A stretch of 10,927 bases of DNA. Source: CAJWBT01 sp964401855. GTDB lineage: Bacteria; Chloroflexota; Dehalococcoidia; Lucifugimonadales; UBA3495. Positions 1 through 6,427 of this stretch are shown here, piece by piece. The stretch lies in contig CAYOAF010000129.1 in assembly GCA_964401855.1 (NCBI GenBank), positions 1 to 10,927 of the forward strand. Reading direction: 5' to 3'. The first letter of the stretch is position 1, and the number at the start of each line of letters is the position of its first letter. The translations under genes and the position numbers were made by a program. The notes beneath the pieces were generated by a model. The model was not told the DNA's origin and ran no database searches. It saw only the letters and a program-made list of their open reading frames with translations.

Positions 1-689
1 GAGGCGTCGGGAAAACCACCATCGCCGTGAACTTGGCCGTTACCCTGGCCCAGGAGGGAAAGCAGGTCGGGCTGCTGGACGTGGACATCGACTGCCCCAA
101 CGCGACGCGGGTCCTCGGCATCGTGGGCAAGCCGGATTTCGTCGACGGCCAGATTCTTCCTCCGCAAAAATGGGGAGTCAAAGTGGTATCGATGGCTTTC
201 TTCCAGGAGAAAGAAGAAGAGGCCATCATCTGGCGCGGGCCGATGATTCACAACGCCATCAGTCAGTTCCTGGAGATAACCGAATGGGGCGAACTGGACT
301 ACCTGGTAGTGGACTTGCCCCCCGGCACATCCGACGCCCCACTGACCATCATGCAGACCTTGCCGATGGATGGGTTTGTGGTCGTGAGCACTCCCCAGCA
401 GTTGGCCAACCTAGACGCCAAACGATGCGTCAACATGATCCGGAAGCTCAACTTGAACATCCTGGGGATTGTTGAGAACTACACCGGCGAGATATTTGGC
501 GAAGGCGCCGGTGGGATGCTGGCCCAAGAGATTGAAGCACCATTCCTGGGCAACATCGCCCTGAGGTCAACCTACCAGGACAACTCCAAGCCGACCACTC
601 TGGTCGACCCAGCGGTGGGCGAAGAGTATGCCCATTTGATCGAGGAAGTTAAAAAGAGCCTGCGGGAATTTGGATGCGAAGCGGCCTGA
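1..689 (+). CDS. Mrp/NBP35 (ApbC)-family P-loop ATPase, 5' truncated by window
   Basis: This is a probable iron-sulfur cluster carrier or scaffold ATPase of the cytoplasm. Reading from base 3, the first residues are GVGKTTIAVNLA, the end of a deviant Walker A motif, so the true start and the first lysine-containing part lie outside the window; the GTG at 27 is not the real start. A switch-like segment LLDVDIDCPNATRVLG follows, then LDYLVVDLPPGTSDAPLTIM, the Walker B region typical of Mrp, and STPQQLANLDAKR. The last third keeps the family ending (VENYTGEIFGEGAGG, then PFLGNIALRSTYQDNSKP). What is missing is the short insert after the VEN motif (about bases 469-500) that in classical Mrp/NBP35 carries CPHC, the cluster-binding cysteines. 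The gene ends in TGA at 687-689 and converges on accDA with only 17 bases between. Family assignment is firm; the cluster role is uncertain. Confidence 0.87.
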   Translation, partial: GVGKTTIAVNLAVTLAQEGKQVGLLDVDIDCPNATRVLGIVGKPDFVDGQILPPQKWGVKVVSMAFFQEKEEEAIIWRGPMIHNAISQFLEITEWGELDYLVVDLPPGTSDAPLTIMQTLPMDGFVVVSTPQQLANLDAKRCVNMIRKLNLNILGIVENYTGEIFGEGAGGMLAQEIEAPFLGNIALRSTYQDNSKPTTLVDPAVGEEYAHLIEEVKKSLREFGCEAA

Positions 690-706
690 CTTGCACCGGT
701 GGTCCG

Positions 707-2548
707 CTAGGCTTCCTCTGCGGCTGAAATCAGGACCTCGGGTGACTCACTCTTCGGGGCCTTTGCTTTCTGGACCCGGACAGCGCGGCCGTGCCTTTGG
801 CCATGGGCGGCGATATTGATCAACAGTTCCACTTCCAAGTTCATGGCTTCCTGGGAAAATGAGCTTTGCTCGCCCATCCGGCGAAACTTCTGGTAGCGTT
901 GTTTGAGCAACTTGCTCTGGGACATTTTGGAAAGCTCAACCAGTTGTTTGACGATGGCCAACCGCATCACACTCGCCGCTTCCCTGAGGTTGGTGTGGGA
1001 GCCGCCTTCAGGCTCTGGCACCGCCAGGTCGACGATACCCAACTCCAAACAGTCTTGGACTGTCAACATCAGCGCTTCCGCTGCCTCACGGTCAAATATA
1101 TGGTCGGGAAACGGACCGCCCAGGTTTCGGTTCAACGAGATGGGCGAGTAGATGGCGTACTGTTGCATAAGAATGCGGTCGGACATGCCCAGAGCCAACG
1201 CCCCTTCGTTGCCACCCTCCCCAATGATCACGGAGACCACCGGGATGGGCGCCTCGACCATCATGGACAGGGTGTTGGCGATGGCATTGCCGATGCCCTG
1301 TTCCTCCGCTTCCAGACTTGGGTCAGCGCCCTGGGTGTCGATCAGCGTAACCAAGGGGAGCTTGAACCGGCTCGCCAGTCCGATCAGCCGCTGGGCCTTG
1401 CGTAGACCGTCGGCGCAGACGTGGTACCGCTGGCCGTCCATCGGAGCGCGGCGTTGCTGGCCGATGACTACCACCGGCTCCCCGAACAGGAACCCGACTC
1501 CTCCAACTATCGACCGGTCGTCGCTGTTCAAGCGGTCCCCGCGTAACTCGAAGAACGGGTCCAGCATCGAACGCATATAGGCCATCGCCAGGGGACGTTC
1601 CTCGTGCCGGCCGATGGTCACCGCCTCCCAGACCCCGGTCTCCAACGCCTCTTCCAACTCCGTCTGAAGCAGGTCCTTGTGGTTCCCTTTGCCCAGCTTC
1701 TGGGAAGTCAATATTTGCAAGAGGATTGCCAGCCGGGACCGCAAGGCTTCTCGGTCCACCACGTTGTCCAAGAGGCCGTGTCCCAGATGGGCCTCGGCAG
1801 TATGGGCGTCAAGGGGTAGGGGGGTTTTGGAGATCTCGCGCAGAGTCCTCATGGGCGACAGTCCGATCAGGGATCCGGGCTCGGCCAGAATCACATCGGC
1901 AAGGTTGGCGAAACTAGCGTAGGCCTGGCCCGTGGAAGGGTTGGCAAGCACCACGATGAACGGGGCTCCAACCTCGCGTAGCCGTTTCGCCGCGGTCACG
2001 GTCTTGGCCATCTGCATCAACGACAGCACACCCTCTTGGACCCGGGCGCCGCCACCGGAGACCACTGCCAGCAGGGGTAGCTCCCGGCGGGCCGCCGTCT
2101 CCAGAGCCATGGCCACTTTCTCTCCCACGACACTGCCCATGCTACCGCCCATGAAACCGAAGTCCAAGACCACCAGCATCGCTTCGATGCTGTCGATCTG
2201 ACAACGGCCCGTAACTGCAGCTTCGGTCAGGCCGGTGCGGTTCTGGTCCCGGACGAGCAGCTTCCGGTAGCGGCCCCGCCTGGAGAACGAAAGGGGGGCA
2301 ACTGAGCTGAGGTACTTGTGAGACTCTTTGAAGGTACCTTTGTCTGCCAGCAGTTCAATCCGCTCTCTGGCGGTCAGGGTGTAGTGGAAACGGCAAAAGG
2401 GGCATACCCGGTAGGTCAGGTAGGCCGAGGACTCGCTGATGGGCTCCTCACACAGCAAACACCGGTCGTGTAACACCGAAAGATAAACGCGGCTCAGGTC
2501 ATCATCCTTGCCGCACAGGGGCACCAAACAGCTCGCCAGGTTTCTCAA
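707..2548 (-). CDS. accDA: Fused acetyl-CoA carboxylase carboxyltransferase, beta-alpha (AccD-AccA)
   Basis: This enzyme would transfer the carboxyl group from carboxybiotin to acetyl-CoA (or a related acyl-CoA) to start fatty-acid synthesis in the cytosol. The N-terminal half is AccD-like: a four-cysteine zinc ribbon (CLLC and CPFC) and the crotonase-like core with SGGGARVQEG, followed by SLMQMAKT. The C-terminal half, from about residue 310 of 613, is AccA-like: GEPVVVIGQQ, LVTLIDTQGADPS, VIIGEGGNEGALALG. I chose the TTG at 2548-2546: GGAAGG lies 6 bases upstream, and the zinc cysteines become residues 30, 33, 49 and 52, close to E. coli AccD (27, 30, 46, 49). An earlier TTG at 2632 gives 28 more residues without family match. 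Several normally invariant positions differ: AccA GGSGG is GGNEG, DTPGAYPG is DTQGADPS, and the NFGMP loop is absent. No biotin carboxylase or carrier gene is in the window. Function as a carboxyltransferase is likely; the acyl substrate is open. Confidence 0.88.
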   Translation of the reverse strand: MRNLASCLVPLCGKDDDLSRVYLSVLHDRCLLCEEPISESSAYLTYRVCPFCRFHYTLTARERIELLADKGTFKESHKYLSSVAPLSFSRRGRYRKLLVRDQNRTGLTEAAVTGRCQIDSIEAMLVVLDFGFMGGSMGSVVGEKVAMALETAARRELPLLAVVSGGGARVQEGVLSLMQMAKTVTAAKRLREVGAPFIVVLANPSTGQAYASFANLADVILAEPGSLIGLSPMRTLREISKTPLPLDAHTAEAHLGHGLLDNVVDREALRSRLAILLQILTSQKLGKGNHKDLLQTELEEALETGVWEAVTIGRHEERPLAMAYMRSMLDPFFELRGDRLNSDDRSIVGGVGFLFGEPVVVIGQQRRAPMDGQRYHVCADGLRKAQRLIGLASRFKLPLVTLIDTQGADPSLEAEEQGIGNAIANTLSMMVEAPIPVVSVIIGEGGNEGALALGMSDRILMQQYAIYSPISLNRNLGGPFPDHIFDREAAEALMLTVQDCLELGIVDLAVPEPEGGSHTNLREAASVMRLAIVKQLVELSKMSQSKLLKQRYQKFRRMGEQSSFSQEAMNLEVELLINIAAHGQRHGRAVRVQKAKAPKSESPEVLISAAEEA

Positions 2549-2551
2549 AAG

Positions 2552-2560
2552 CCCCCTTCC
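2552..2560 (-). promoter_or_regulatory. Ribosome binding site deciding the accDA start
   Basis: On the minus strand GGAAGGGGG ends three bases before TTG at 2548. GGAAGG is spaced 6 bases from it. No comparable site precedes the more distal TTG at 2632. Confidence 0.6.
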
Positions 2561-2727
2561 CAATTTGGCAGCACCAAGCCAGTCACCAATCCTGGCTCCC
2601 GCTCCAACCCTACTGATACCTCTATGATACAACTCGCCAACTTAAATGGAAACGCGCTACCGGCATGTCTTTGAGATCCATCGATTGCCATCCGGCCTAT
2701 TTTCGCACTCTGGCGAGTTACCGGTGT

Positions 2728-2756
2728 ATTACCGCATAGCGTTGGAGGGCTATCAA
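2728..2756 (-). promoter_or_regulatory. Possible sigma-70-like promoter for accDA
   Basis: On the minus strand TTGATA (2756-2751) is followed after 17 bases by GGTAAT (2733-2728), matching the bacterial consensus at five and four of six positions. The -35 box overlaps the last codons of the decayed prenyltransferase gene. Transcription would start near 2720, about 170 bases before the chosen TTG. The stretch 2633-2752 holds no other recognisable gene. Confidence 0.35.
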
Positions 2757-3471
2757 TATGCCGTCGCCGCGTCAAGGGGAGCAGCTCGCGGACTTATTGG
2801 GACAGCGTAGCCCAAGGTCATCAAGAGTGCGGCGAGCATATGGACCATGATGGTGGTCTGGTTTGCCGGTGTGAGCCGAAGATAGTCGTCGTGGAAGCGC
2901 CGGGCCGTACGCCCCGCCTTCCAAACCAGGGGCATGGTCAACAACGGCAGCAACGCGAAAGGGGAGACGCCAAACGCCGCCACGCCCACAATCAGAGACA
3001 CATAACTCGCGGCCAGAATTGCCGCGAACACGATGGACGAGCGAGCCCTGCCCAAACGCACGACCAAGTTGTGCTTCCCGGTGACCTTGTCCGCCGCATA
3101 GTCCTGGAATTGGTTGATGAACAGGACCACCGCGATCAAGAACGCTAGGGGGATGGAAGCCGCAACCACCTCTGTAGAAATGTCACCAGTCTGAACGTAA
3201 TAGGCGCCAACGGGGTCATTAACACACCGAAGTTCAGGCCGGCAAGTATCTCACCCACGCCCACGCGCACCGGCCAGACGGTGTAAAGAACTCCCGAGAG
3301 GAGATCCGCCAGTCCGATGTATAGGATGGGGATACCTACAAGGATAATTAGGGCCACGCCCACCAAGGTAGCCCTTGCGAAGGCGGCGATGGACTCCAGC
3401 AATACCTCCCTGGGGGTCATCAACTGGAGCTGGATCATCCGGCTAAAGACGTCGCCGGGGTAGGGACGATT
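2753..3471 (-). pseudogene. Decayed UbiA-family prenyltransferase (MenA-like), truncated and frameshifted
   Basis: The intact relative is an integral membrane enzyme that prenylates 1,4-dihydroxy-2-naphthoate in menaquinone synthesis. Two minus-strand frames together give one MenA-like protein. The first frame starts near ANRPYPGDVFSRMIQ (about 3474) and runs through TPREVL, membrane segments and GEILAGLNFGVLMT. The reading then must shift at the run of four C (plus-strand G 3212-3215) to continue as VGAYYVQTGDISTE, a MenA hallmark, and then INQFQDYAADKVTGKHNLVV with the second aspartate motif, ending at TAA 2753. Unshifted, the first frame stops at 3145. One missing base explains the break. 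Independently, the first roughly 90-100 residues, including the first aspartate motif (NDxxDx3D), are not encoded in any frame before the next gene. Two lesions argue for a true remnant; the frameshift alone could be a sequencing error in a homopolymer. Confidence 0.82.
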
Positions 3472-3499
3472 TGCCGGGTGGCCCAGATTCGGGGCAACG

Positions 3500-3515
3500 G
3501 GCCGGTGTGCCGGCC
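3500..3515. repeat. Small perfect hairpin in the 3472-3595 spacer
   Basis: GGCCGG, loop TGTG, CCGGCC: six base pairs beside the larger hairpin. The same spacer also holds CCTGGGTGG twice (3552-3560 and 3565-3573). The spacer separates the truncated prenyltransferase from the MaoC-like gene and shows no coding signal of its own. Confidence 0.45.
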
Positions 3516-3528
3516 GTGCTAAACAGAT

Positions 3529-3553
3529 GGCCCGGCGGATGGGCCGCCGGGCC
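3529..3553 (-). terminator. Strong GC hairpin, possible terminator of the MaoC-like gene
   Basis: GGCCCGGCGG (3529-3538) and CCGCCGGGCC (3544-3553) are perfectly complementary, 10 bp with a 5-base loop. It lies about 43 bases past the stop of the MaoC-like gene. On the minus strand it is followed by ATCTGTTTAG, which is a poor uridine tract, so it may instead be a stability element or a repeat arm. Confidence 0.4.
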
Positions 3554-3595
3554 TGGGTGGTCGACCTGGGTGGCCACGAGGTCTCTGTCCGGACC

Positions 3596-4021
3596 CTAGC
3601 TTTTAGGCTGCCACTTCTTTCCCAGTTCGTCAGGTTTTTTCATCATGTAGGTACGGGTTATTTCCAGCAGGCACCCGTCTTCATCGACGGCCCTGGCCTC
3701 GGTCACCAGGTAGGGCTTGTCCCGCCGCGAGTACTTATCGGCGATACCGGCGGTGACCTTGATCTTCTTGCCGGGGAGGGGCGGGTTGAAGAACTCGGTT
3801 TCGGTCCCGGCGTTGACGCCACCGGTATTGTCTTCGTACGACATAACAAAAGCGGTCAGGTCGTGCTTGACCGCGATGGTGGGGAATCGCGCGTCGGGGT
3901 CATCAACTGCCCGCCGGAAGCTGTCGACCGTCTCCTGGCTCAGGACGTACTCGTAAGAACCCAGTTCCTCGCCTATTTCGACCGATTGGTAGTCGAATTT
4001 TTCCGGCGCCGAAGCAGCCAT
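3596..4021 (-). CDS. MaoC-like / FAS1-type dehydratase-domain protein (hotdog fold)
   Basis: A 141-residue cytosolic protein resembling the N-terminal, often non-catalytic, half of MaoC-type (R)-hydratases and HadA-like subunits of 3-hydroxyacyl dehydratases. Family-like features are the early FDYQSVEIGEELGSYEYVL strand region, the substituted active-site stretch RRAVDDPDARFPT, the NPPLPGKKIKVTAGIADKYSRR strand pair and the end VTEARAVDEDGCLLEITRTYM. I do not see the Asp-x4-His pair of active (R)-hydratases, so catalysis may need a partner that is not in the window. I chose ATG 4021 because AAGGAAGG lies 7-9 bases upstream; a longer reading from 4066 adds 15 unlike residues. It has its own good promoter and is divergent from the lipoprotein gene. 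A role in fatty-acid or acyl-CoA turnover is inference. Confidence 0.72.
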   Translation of the reverse strand: MAASAPEKFDYQSVEIGEELGSYEYVLSQETVDSFRRAVDDPDARFPTIAVKHDLTAFVMSYEDNTGGVNAGTETEFFNPPLPGKKIKVTAGIADKYSRRDKPYLVTEARAVDEDGCLLEITRTYMMKKPDELGKKWQPKS

Positions 4022-4056
4022 GGCGGTACACCTTCCTTGTCCAAGTTCCAAGAATA

Positions 4057-4085
4057 CATATACCACCCCTCCTGGGGGCAGTCAA
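4057..4085 (-). promoter_or_regulatory. Sigma-70-like promoter of the MaoC-like gene
   Basis: On the minus strand TTGACT (4085-4080) and TATATG (4062-4057) are separated by 17 bases. The start of transcription would be near 4050, giving a leader of about 30 bases with the Shine-Dalgarno AAGGAAGG. Positions and spacing agree well with the consensus. Confidence 0.6.
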
Positions 4086-4122
4086 TGCGACCCCGTGGGG
4101 GCGGGCGGCGCCAGGGGGCTTT

Positions 4123-4153
4123 TTTGCAGCCGCTAAACGGCCGGATGTAGAAT
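4123..4153 (+). promoter_or_regulatory. Weak candidate promoter for the lipoprotein gene
   Basis: TAGAAT (4148-4153) is a good -10 box (five of six). The best -35 choice, TTTGCA at 4123-4128, is 19 bases away and only partly matches, so confidence is low. Confidence 0.3.
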
Positions 4154-4188
4154 GGAGCCTCCGCCGTTGGTTTCAACGAATACAGTGA

Positions 4189-4193
4189 GGAGG
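4189..4193 (+). promoter_or_regulatory. Shine-Dalgarno GGAGG placing the lipoprotein start at an ATA codon
   Basis: GGAGG is followed by a 7-base spacer and then ATA at 4201. An in-frame TGA at 4186-4188 overlaps the site, so the reading frame cannot begin further upstream. Confidence 0.6.
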
Positions 4194-4200
4194 ATCTGCC

Positions 4201-5337
4201 ATAATCGCGCGCAGGTTACAGCCATGGGTCCCGCTCACCGCAATTCTGTCTGCGGCGTTCGTACTGGCAGCTTGTCAGGGCGCCGCCACCCCCGCACCAA
4301 CTCCCGCATCTAAGCCGGTAACCACTTCCCTGGCAGCACCCACGGTTGCACCAACATCCACGCCTACCCAGCATCCGGTCCCGACGGCCGAGTCCACCGA
4401 TACGCCAACGCCAACGCCGGCGCCGCTTCCGACGCCTGCTCCGGTCTCCACCACCACTCTGGGCACTCCTTTGACTCCCCTCCCCACCCTCACTGCCGTA
4501 CCGGCGCCGACGCCTGTTGTGATTCCGGATGCCGGGCCCCCGTCCCGGGGCCGCATCGCCTTCACTTCCAAGCGGGGCGGCAACCACAACATATACGTGA
4601 TGAATCCCGACGGCTCCGGGGTCGAACGGCTGACCGACAACCCGGCAGAGGACGAGTTCCCCTCCTGGTCGCCCGACGGCGCCGAGATCGCCTTTACTTC
4701 CACCCGCGGCGGCACCCAGAGCATCCACGTGATGGGCTCCGACGGCTCCGGTGTCAGGAGGCTGACCAACGCGCCGGGTGTGGACCGGGAGCCTGCCTGG
4801 TCACCCGACGGCGCCAAGATCGCCTTTTACTCCTCGCGGGACGGCAACGCCGAGATCTACGTCATGAACTCAGACGGCTCCGGCGTTACCAGGCTGACCA
4901 ACGAACCAGCCTTTGACGCGCACCCTTCCTGGTCGCCCGACGGCGCGACCATCGCCTTTTACTCCTGGCGAAGCGGTTACTCGGAGATATACGTCATGAA
5001 CGCCGACGGCTCCGGCGTCACCAGCCTCACCAACGACCCCGGCGCGGACCGGGAGCCTTTCTGGTCGCCCGACGGCGCCTCCATCGCCTTCTACTCCGAC
5101 CGGACCGGCTACGCTGAGGTTTACGTTATGAACGCCGACGGCTCCGGCATCACCAGGGTAACCGATGATCCGGGCTCGGACATGACGCCCACCTGGTCGC
5201 CCGACGCCGCCAGGATCGCCTTCACTTCCTTCCGGGGCGACAACGCCGAGATACGCGTTATGAACGCGGACGGCTCCAACCAGACGAACATCACCAACAA
5301 CCCAGGCGTGGACCAGTCGCCCACCTGGGGCCCCTAG
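4201..5337 (+). CDS. Lipoprotein with TolB-like six-blade beta-propeller (PD40 repeats)
   Basis: A predicted surface-anchored lipoprotein of 378 residues. Reading from ATA 4201 gives a type II signal peptide: two arginines at residues 4-5, a hydrophobic core, and lipobox LAAC with Cys25 (TGT 4273-4275). A linker rich in Thr, Pro and Ala covers residues 26 to about 115 and would hold the head away from the membrane. Then come six repeats whose starts at 4555, 4687, 4819, 4951, 5083 and 5215 are exactly 132 bases (44 residues) apart, each with IAF-S, IYVMN-DGSG, LTN-P and WSPDGA; the last is 40 residues long. This matches PD40/WD40-like propellers as in TolB. The first ordinary start codon in frame, TTG 4471, would remove the signal peptide and most of the linker and has no Shine-Dalgarno site. 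No Pal, TolA or other partner is nearby; ligand or protein binding is the likely role, and specificity cannot be told. Confidence 0.85.
   Translation: MIARRLQPWVPLTAILSAAFVLAACQGAATPAPTPASKPVTTSLAAPTVAPTSTPTQHPVPTAESTDTPTPTPAPLPTPAPVSTTTLGTPLTPLPTLTAVPAPTPVVIPDAGPPSRGRIAFTSKRGGNHNIYVMNPDGSGVERLTDNPAEDEFPSWSPDGAEIAFTSTRGGTQSIHVMGSDGSGVRRLTNAPGVDREPAWSPDGAKIAFYSSRDGNAEIYVMNSDGSGVTRLTNEPAFDAHPSWSPDGATIAFYSWRSGYSEIYVMNADGSGVTSLTNDPGADREPFWSPDGASIAFYSDRTGYAEVYVMNADGSGITRVTDDPGSDMTPTWSPDAARIAFTSFRGDNAEIRVMNADGSNQTNITNNPGVDQSPTWGP
4555..5334 (+). repeat. Six in-frame 132-base tandem repeats encoding propeller blades
   Basis: Five full 132-base units and a final 120-base unit, with no insertion or deletion between them. 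Codon-level identity is high in stretches such as GACGGCTCCGG and TGGTCGCCCGACGGCGCC, which suggests fairly recent duplication or gene conversion among blades. Confidence 0.88.
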
Positions 5338-5392
5338 GCCACTGATCAGAGTTGGCGGGCCGGGCGAACCGAGAATACCTGGAGCGAGCGCT

Positions 5393-5422
5393 TTGACTTC
5401 CATAGCTTGGGTAACCTACAAT
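5393..5422 (+). promoter_or_regulatory. Near-consensus sigma-70-like promoter for the amidohydrolase
   Basis: TTGACT (5393-5398) and TACAAT (5417-5422) each match five of six consensus bases, with an 18-base spacer. Transcription would start near 5429, leaving a leader of roughly 145 bases before ATG 5574. Confidence 0.65.
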
Positions 5423-5442
5423 TTAGTAACATTTTGAAGAGC

Positions 5443-5480
5443 GCGCCAGGTGTAACGTCGTTCCTGGTTTATGCTGGCGC
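5443..5480 (+). promoter_or_regulatory. Two mutually exclusive stems in the amidohydrolase leader
   Basis: GCGCCAG (5443-5449) can pair with CTGGCGC (5474-5480). CCAGG (5446-5450), which overlaps the first arm, can instead pair with CCTGG (5463-5467). The arrangement resembles a switch between alternative folds, but the stems are short and may be chance. Confidence 0.3.
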
Positions 5481-5573
5481 AAAATCGCCCCTGCTGTCAG
5501 CTTCCCCATGGCGAACCGGACCCTGGCCGGTGCGCCGCCAGGCGGCGCGGCTCCAAAGGGCCTGAAGGATACC

Positions 5574-6416
5574 ATGAGCAACGTAGACCGGCTCCTCGAA
5601 GATGCCTTTGACATCCACGTTCATTTCGCACCGGACCCCAGGGTGGAACGCCGGGGTGGCGCCATAGGGATTGCTCAGCAGGCCCGGGACATGGGAATGC
5701 GAGGCATGGTCTTGAAGAGCCATGAGTATCTCACCCACCCGGTGGCGTTTACCGCCAGCCAAGCCGTACCCGGCATTAACCTGATTGGCGGGGTGGCTTT
5801 GGACGCTCCGGTGGGCGGATTGAACCCAGTGGCGGTGGAATGCAGCGCCGCGATGGGTGGCAGGGTGGTCTGGATGCCCACCCATTCGGCCCGAGCCGAC
5901 CGTCAGCGAAAAGGCCTCAACGGCGGGATCTCCGTGCTGGATGACCAGGGCCGGCTGGTGCCCGAGGTGTACCCCATCCTGGAGCTGGTCAAAGCCCACG
6001 ACCTGGTCCTGGCCACCGGCCATCTCTCCACGGAAGAGAGCATGGCGGTGGTGTCGGAGGCCCGCAACCTTGGAATCGGCCGCACCGTGGTGACCCATGC
6101 TACGACCATGTCCTTCTGGACGGGGATGACAGTGGAGAATATGAAAACCCTGGCTGCCATGGGGGCCTACATCGAGCACTGCGTTCACGTCATGATGCCG
6201 GTTACCTGCCGTCTCGACCCCAAGAAGCTGGCGGAGACCATCTACGCTATCGGCCCCGAGAACTGCATCATCAGCACCGACTTCGGCCAAGACTACCACC
6301 CGATGCCTGCCGAAGGGCTCAGGATGGGCATCGCCACGCTGCTTCAGGCCGGCATGGAAGAGGTGGAAGTGGGAATGCTGGTAAAAGACAATCCGGCTCG
6401 CTTGCTGGGATTGTAG
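5574..6416 (+). CDS. Metal-dependent amidohydrolase, DUF6282-like
   Basis: A 280-residue cytosolic protein with the metal-binding pattern of the amidohydrolase superfamily: DIHVH (His15, His17) near the N-terminus, LKSHE (Lys48, His50), ATGHLS (His150), VTHAT (His175) and ISTDFGQ (Asp236). The compact TIM-barrel size and early DIHVHFAPDP fit the DUF6282 group, whose substrates I do not know. I chose ATG 5574 because AAGGA sits just upstream and the HxH motif then falls near residue 15; ATG 5508 is possible but adds 22 Gly/Ala/Pro-rich residues and has no Shine-Dalgarno site. It stands alone behind its own promoter and converges on tilS with 11 bases between the stop codons. All expected metal ligands are present, so it is probably active. 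Hydrolysis of a cyclic amide or a related bond, or a decarboxylation, is possible. Confidence 0.8.
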   Translation: MSNVDRLLEDAFDIHVHFAPDPRVERRGGAIGIAQQARDMGMRGMVLKSHEYLTHPVAFTASQAVPGINLIGGVALDAPVGGLNPVAVECSAAMGGRVVWMPTHSARADRQRKGLNGGISVLDDQGRLVPEVYPILELVKAHDLVLATGHLSTEESMAVVSEARNLGIGRTVVTHATTMSFWTGMTVENMKTLAAMGAYIEHCVHVMMPVTCRLDPKKLAETIYAIGPENCIISTDFGQDYHPMPAEGLRMGIATLLQAGMEEVEVGMLVKDNPARLLGL

Positions 6417-6427
6417 GCAGCCAGTAA

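Noticed and set aside
2549..2632. TTG 2632 as start of accDA
   Set aside because: It lacks a ribosome site and would place the zinc ribbon about 30 residues later than in AccD proteins; TTG 2548 fits both criteria.
3145..3438. A separate 97-residue membrane protein
   Set aside because: Its last 23 or so residues are the out-of-frame reading of the MenA segment VGAYYVQTG; it is part of the frameshifted pseudogene.
4113..4126. GGGGGC followed by six T on the plus strand, resembling an intrinsic terminator
   Set aside because: No plus-strand gene ends upstream, and the available pairing (CCCC at 4091-4094) is short.
4216..4817. Long minus-strand reading frames opposite the lipoprotein gene
   Set aside because: They are low-complexity Gly/Arg or Ser/Pro/Val strings mirroring the Pro/Thr linker and propeller codons, with no family motifs.
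4471..5337. Propeller protein starting at TTG 4471
   Set aside because: It would cut off the open, in-frame lipoprotein signal peptide and linker, and no Shine-Dalgarno site lies before it. The upstream frame is clearly coding.
5508..5573. Upstream ATG 5508 as start of the amidohydrolase
   Set aside because: No Shine-Dalgarno site precedes it and the added 22 residues are Gly/Ala/Pro-rich without family match; ATG 5574 has AAGGA.
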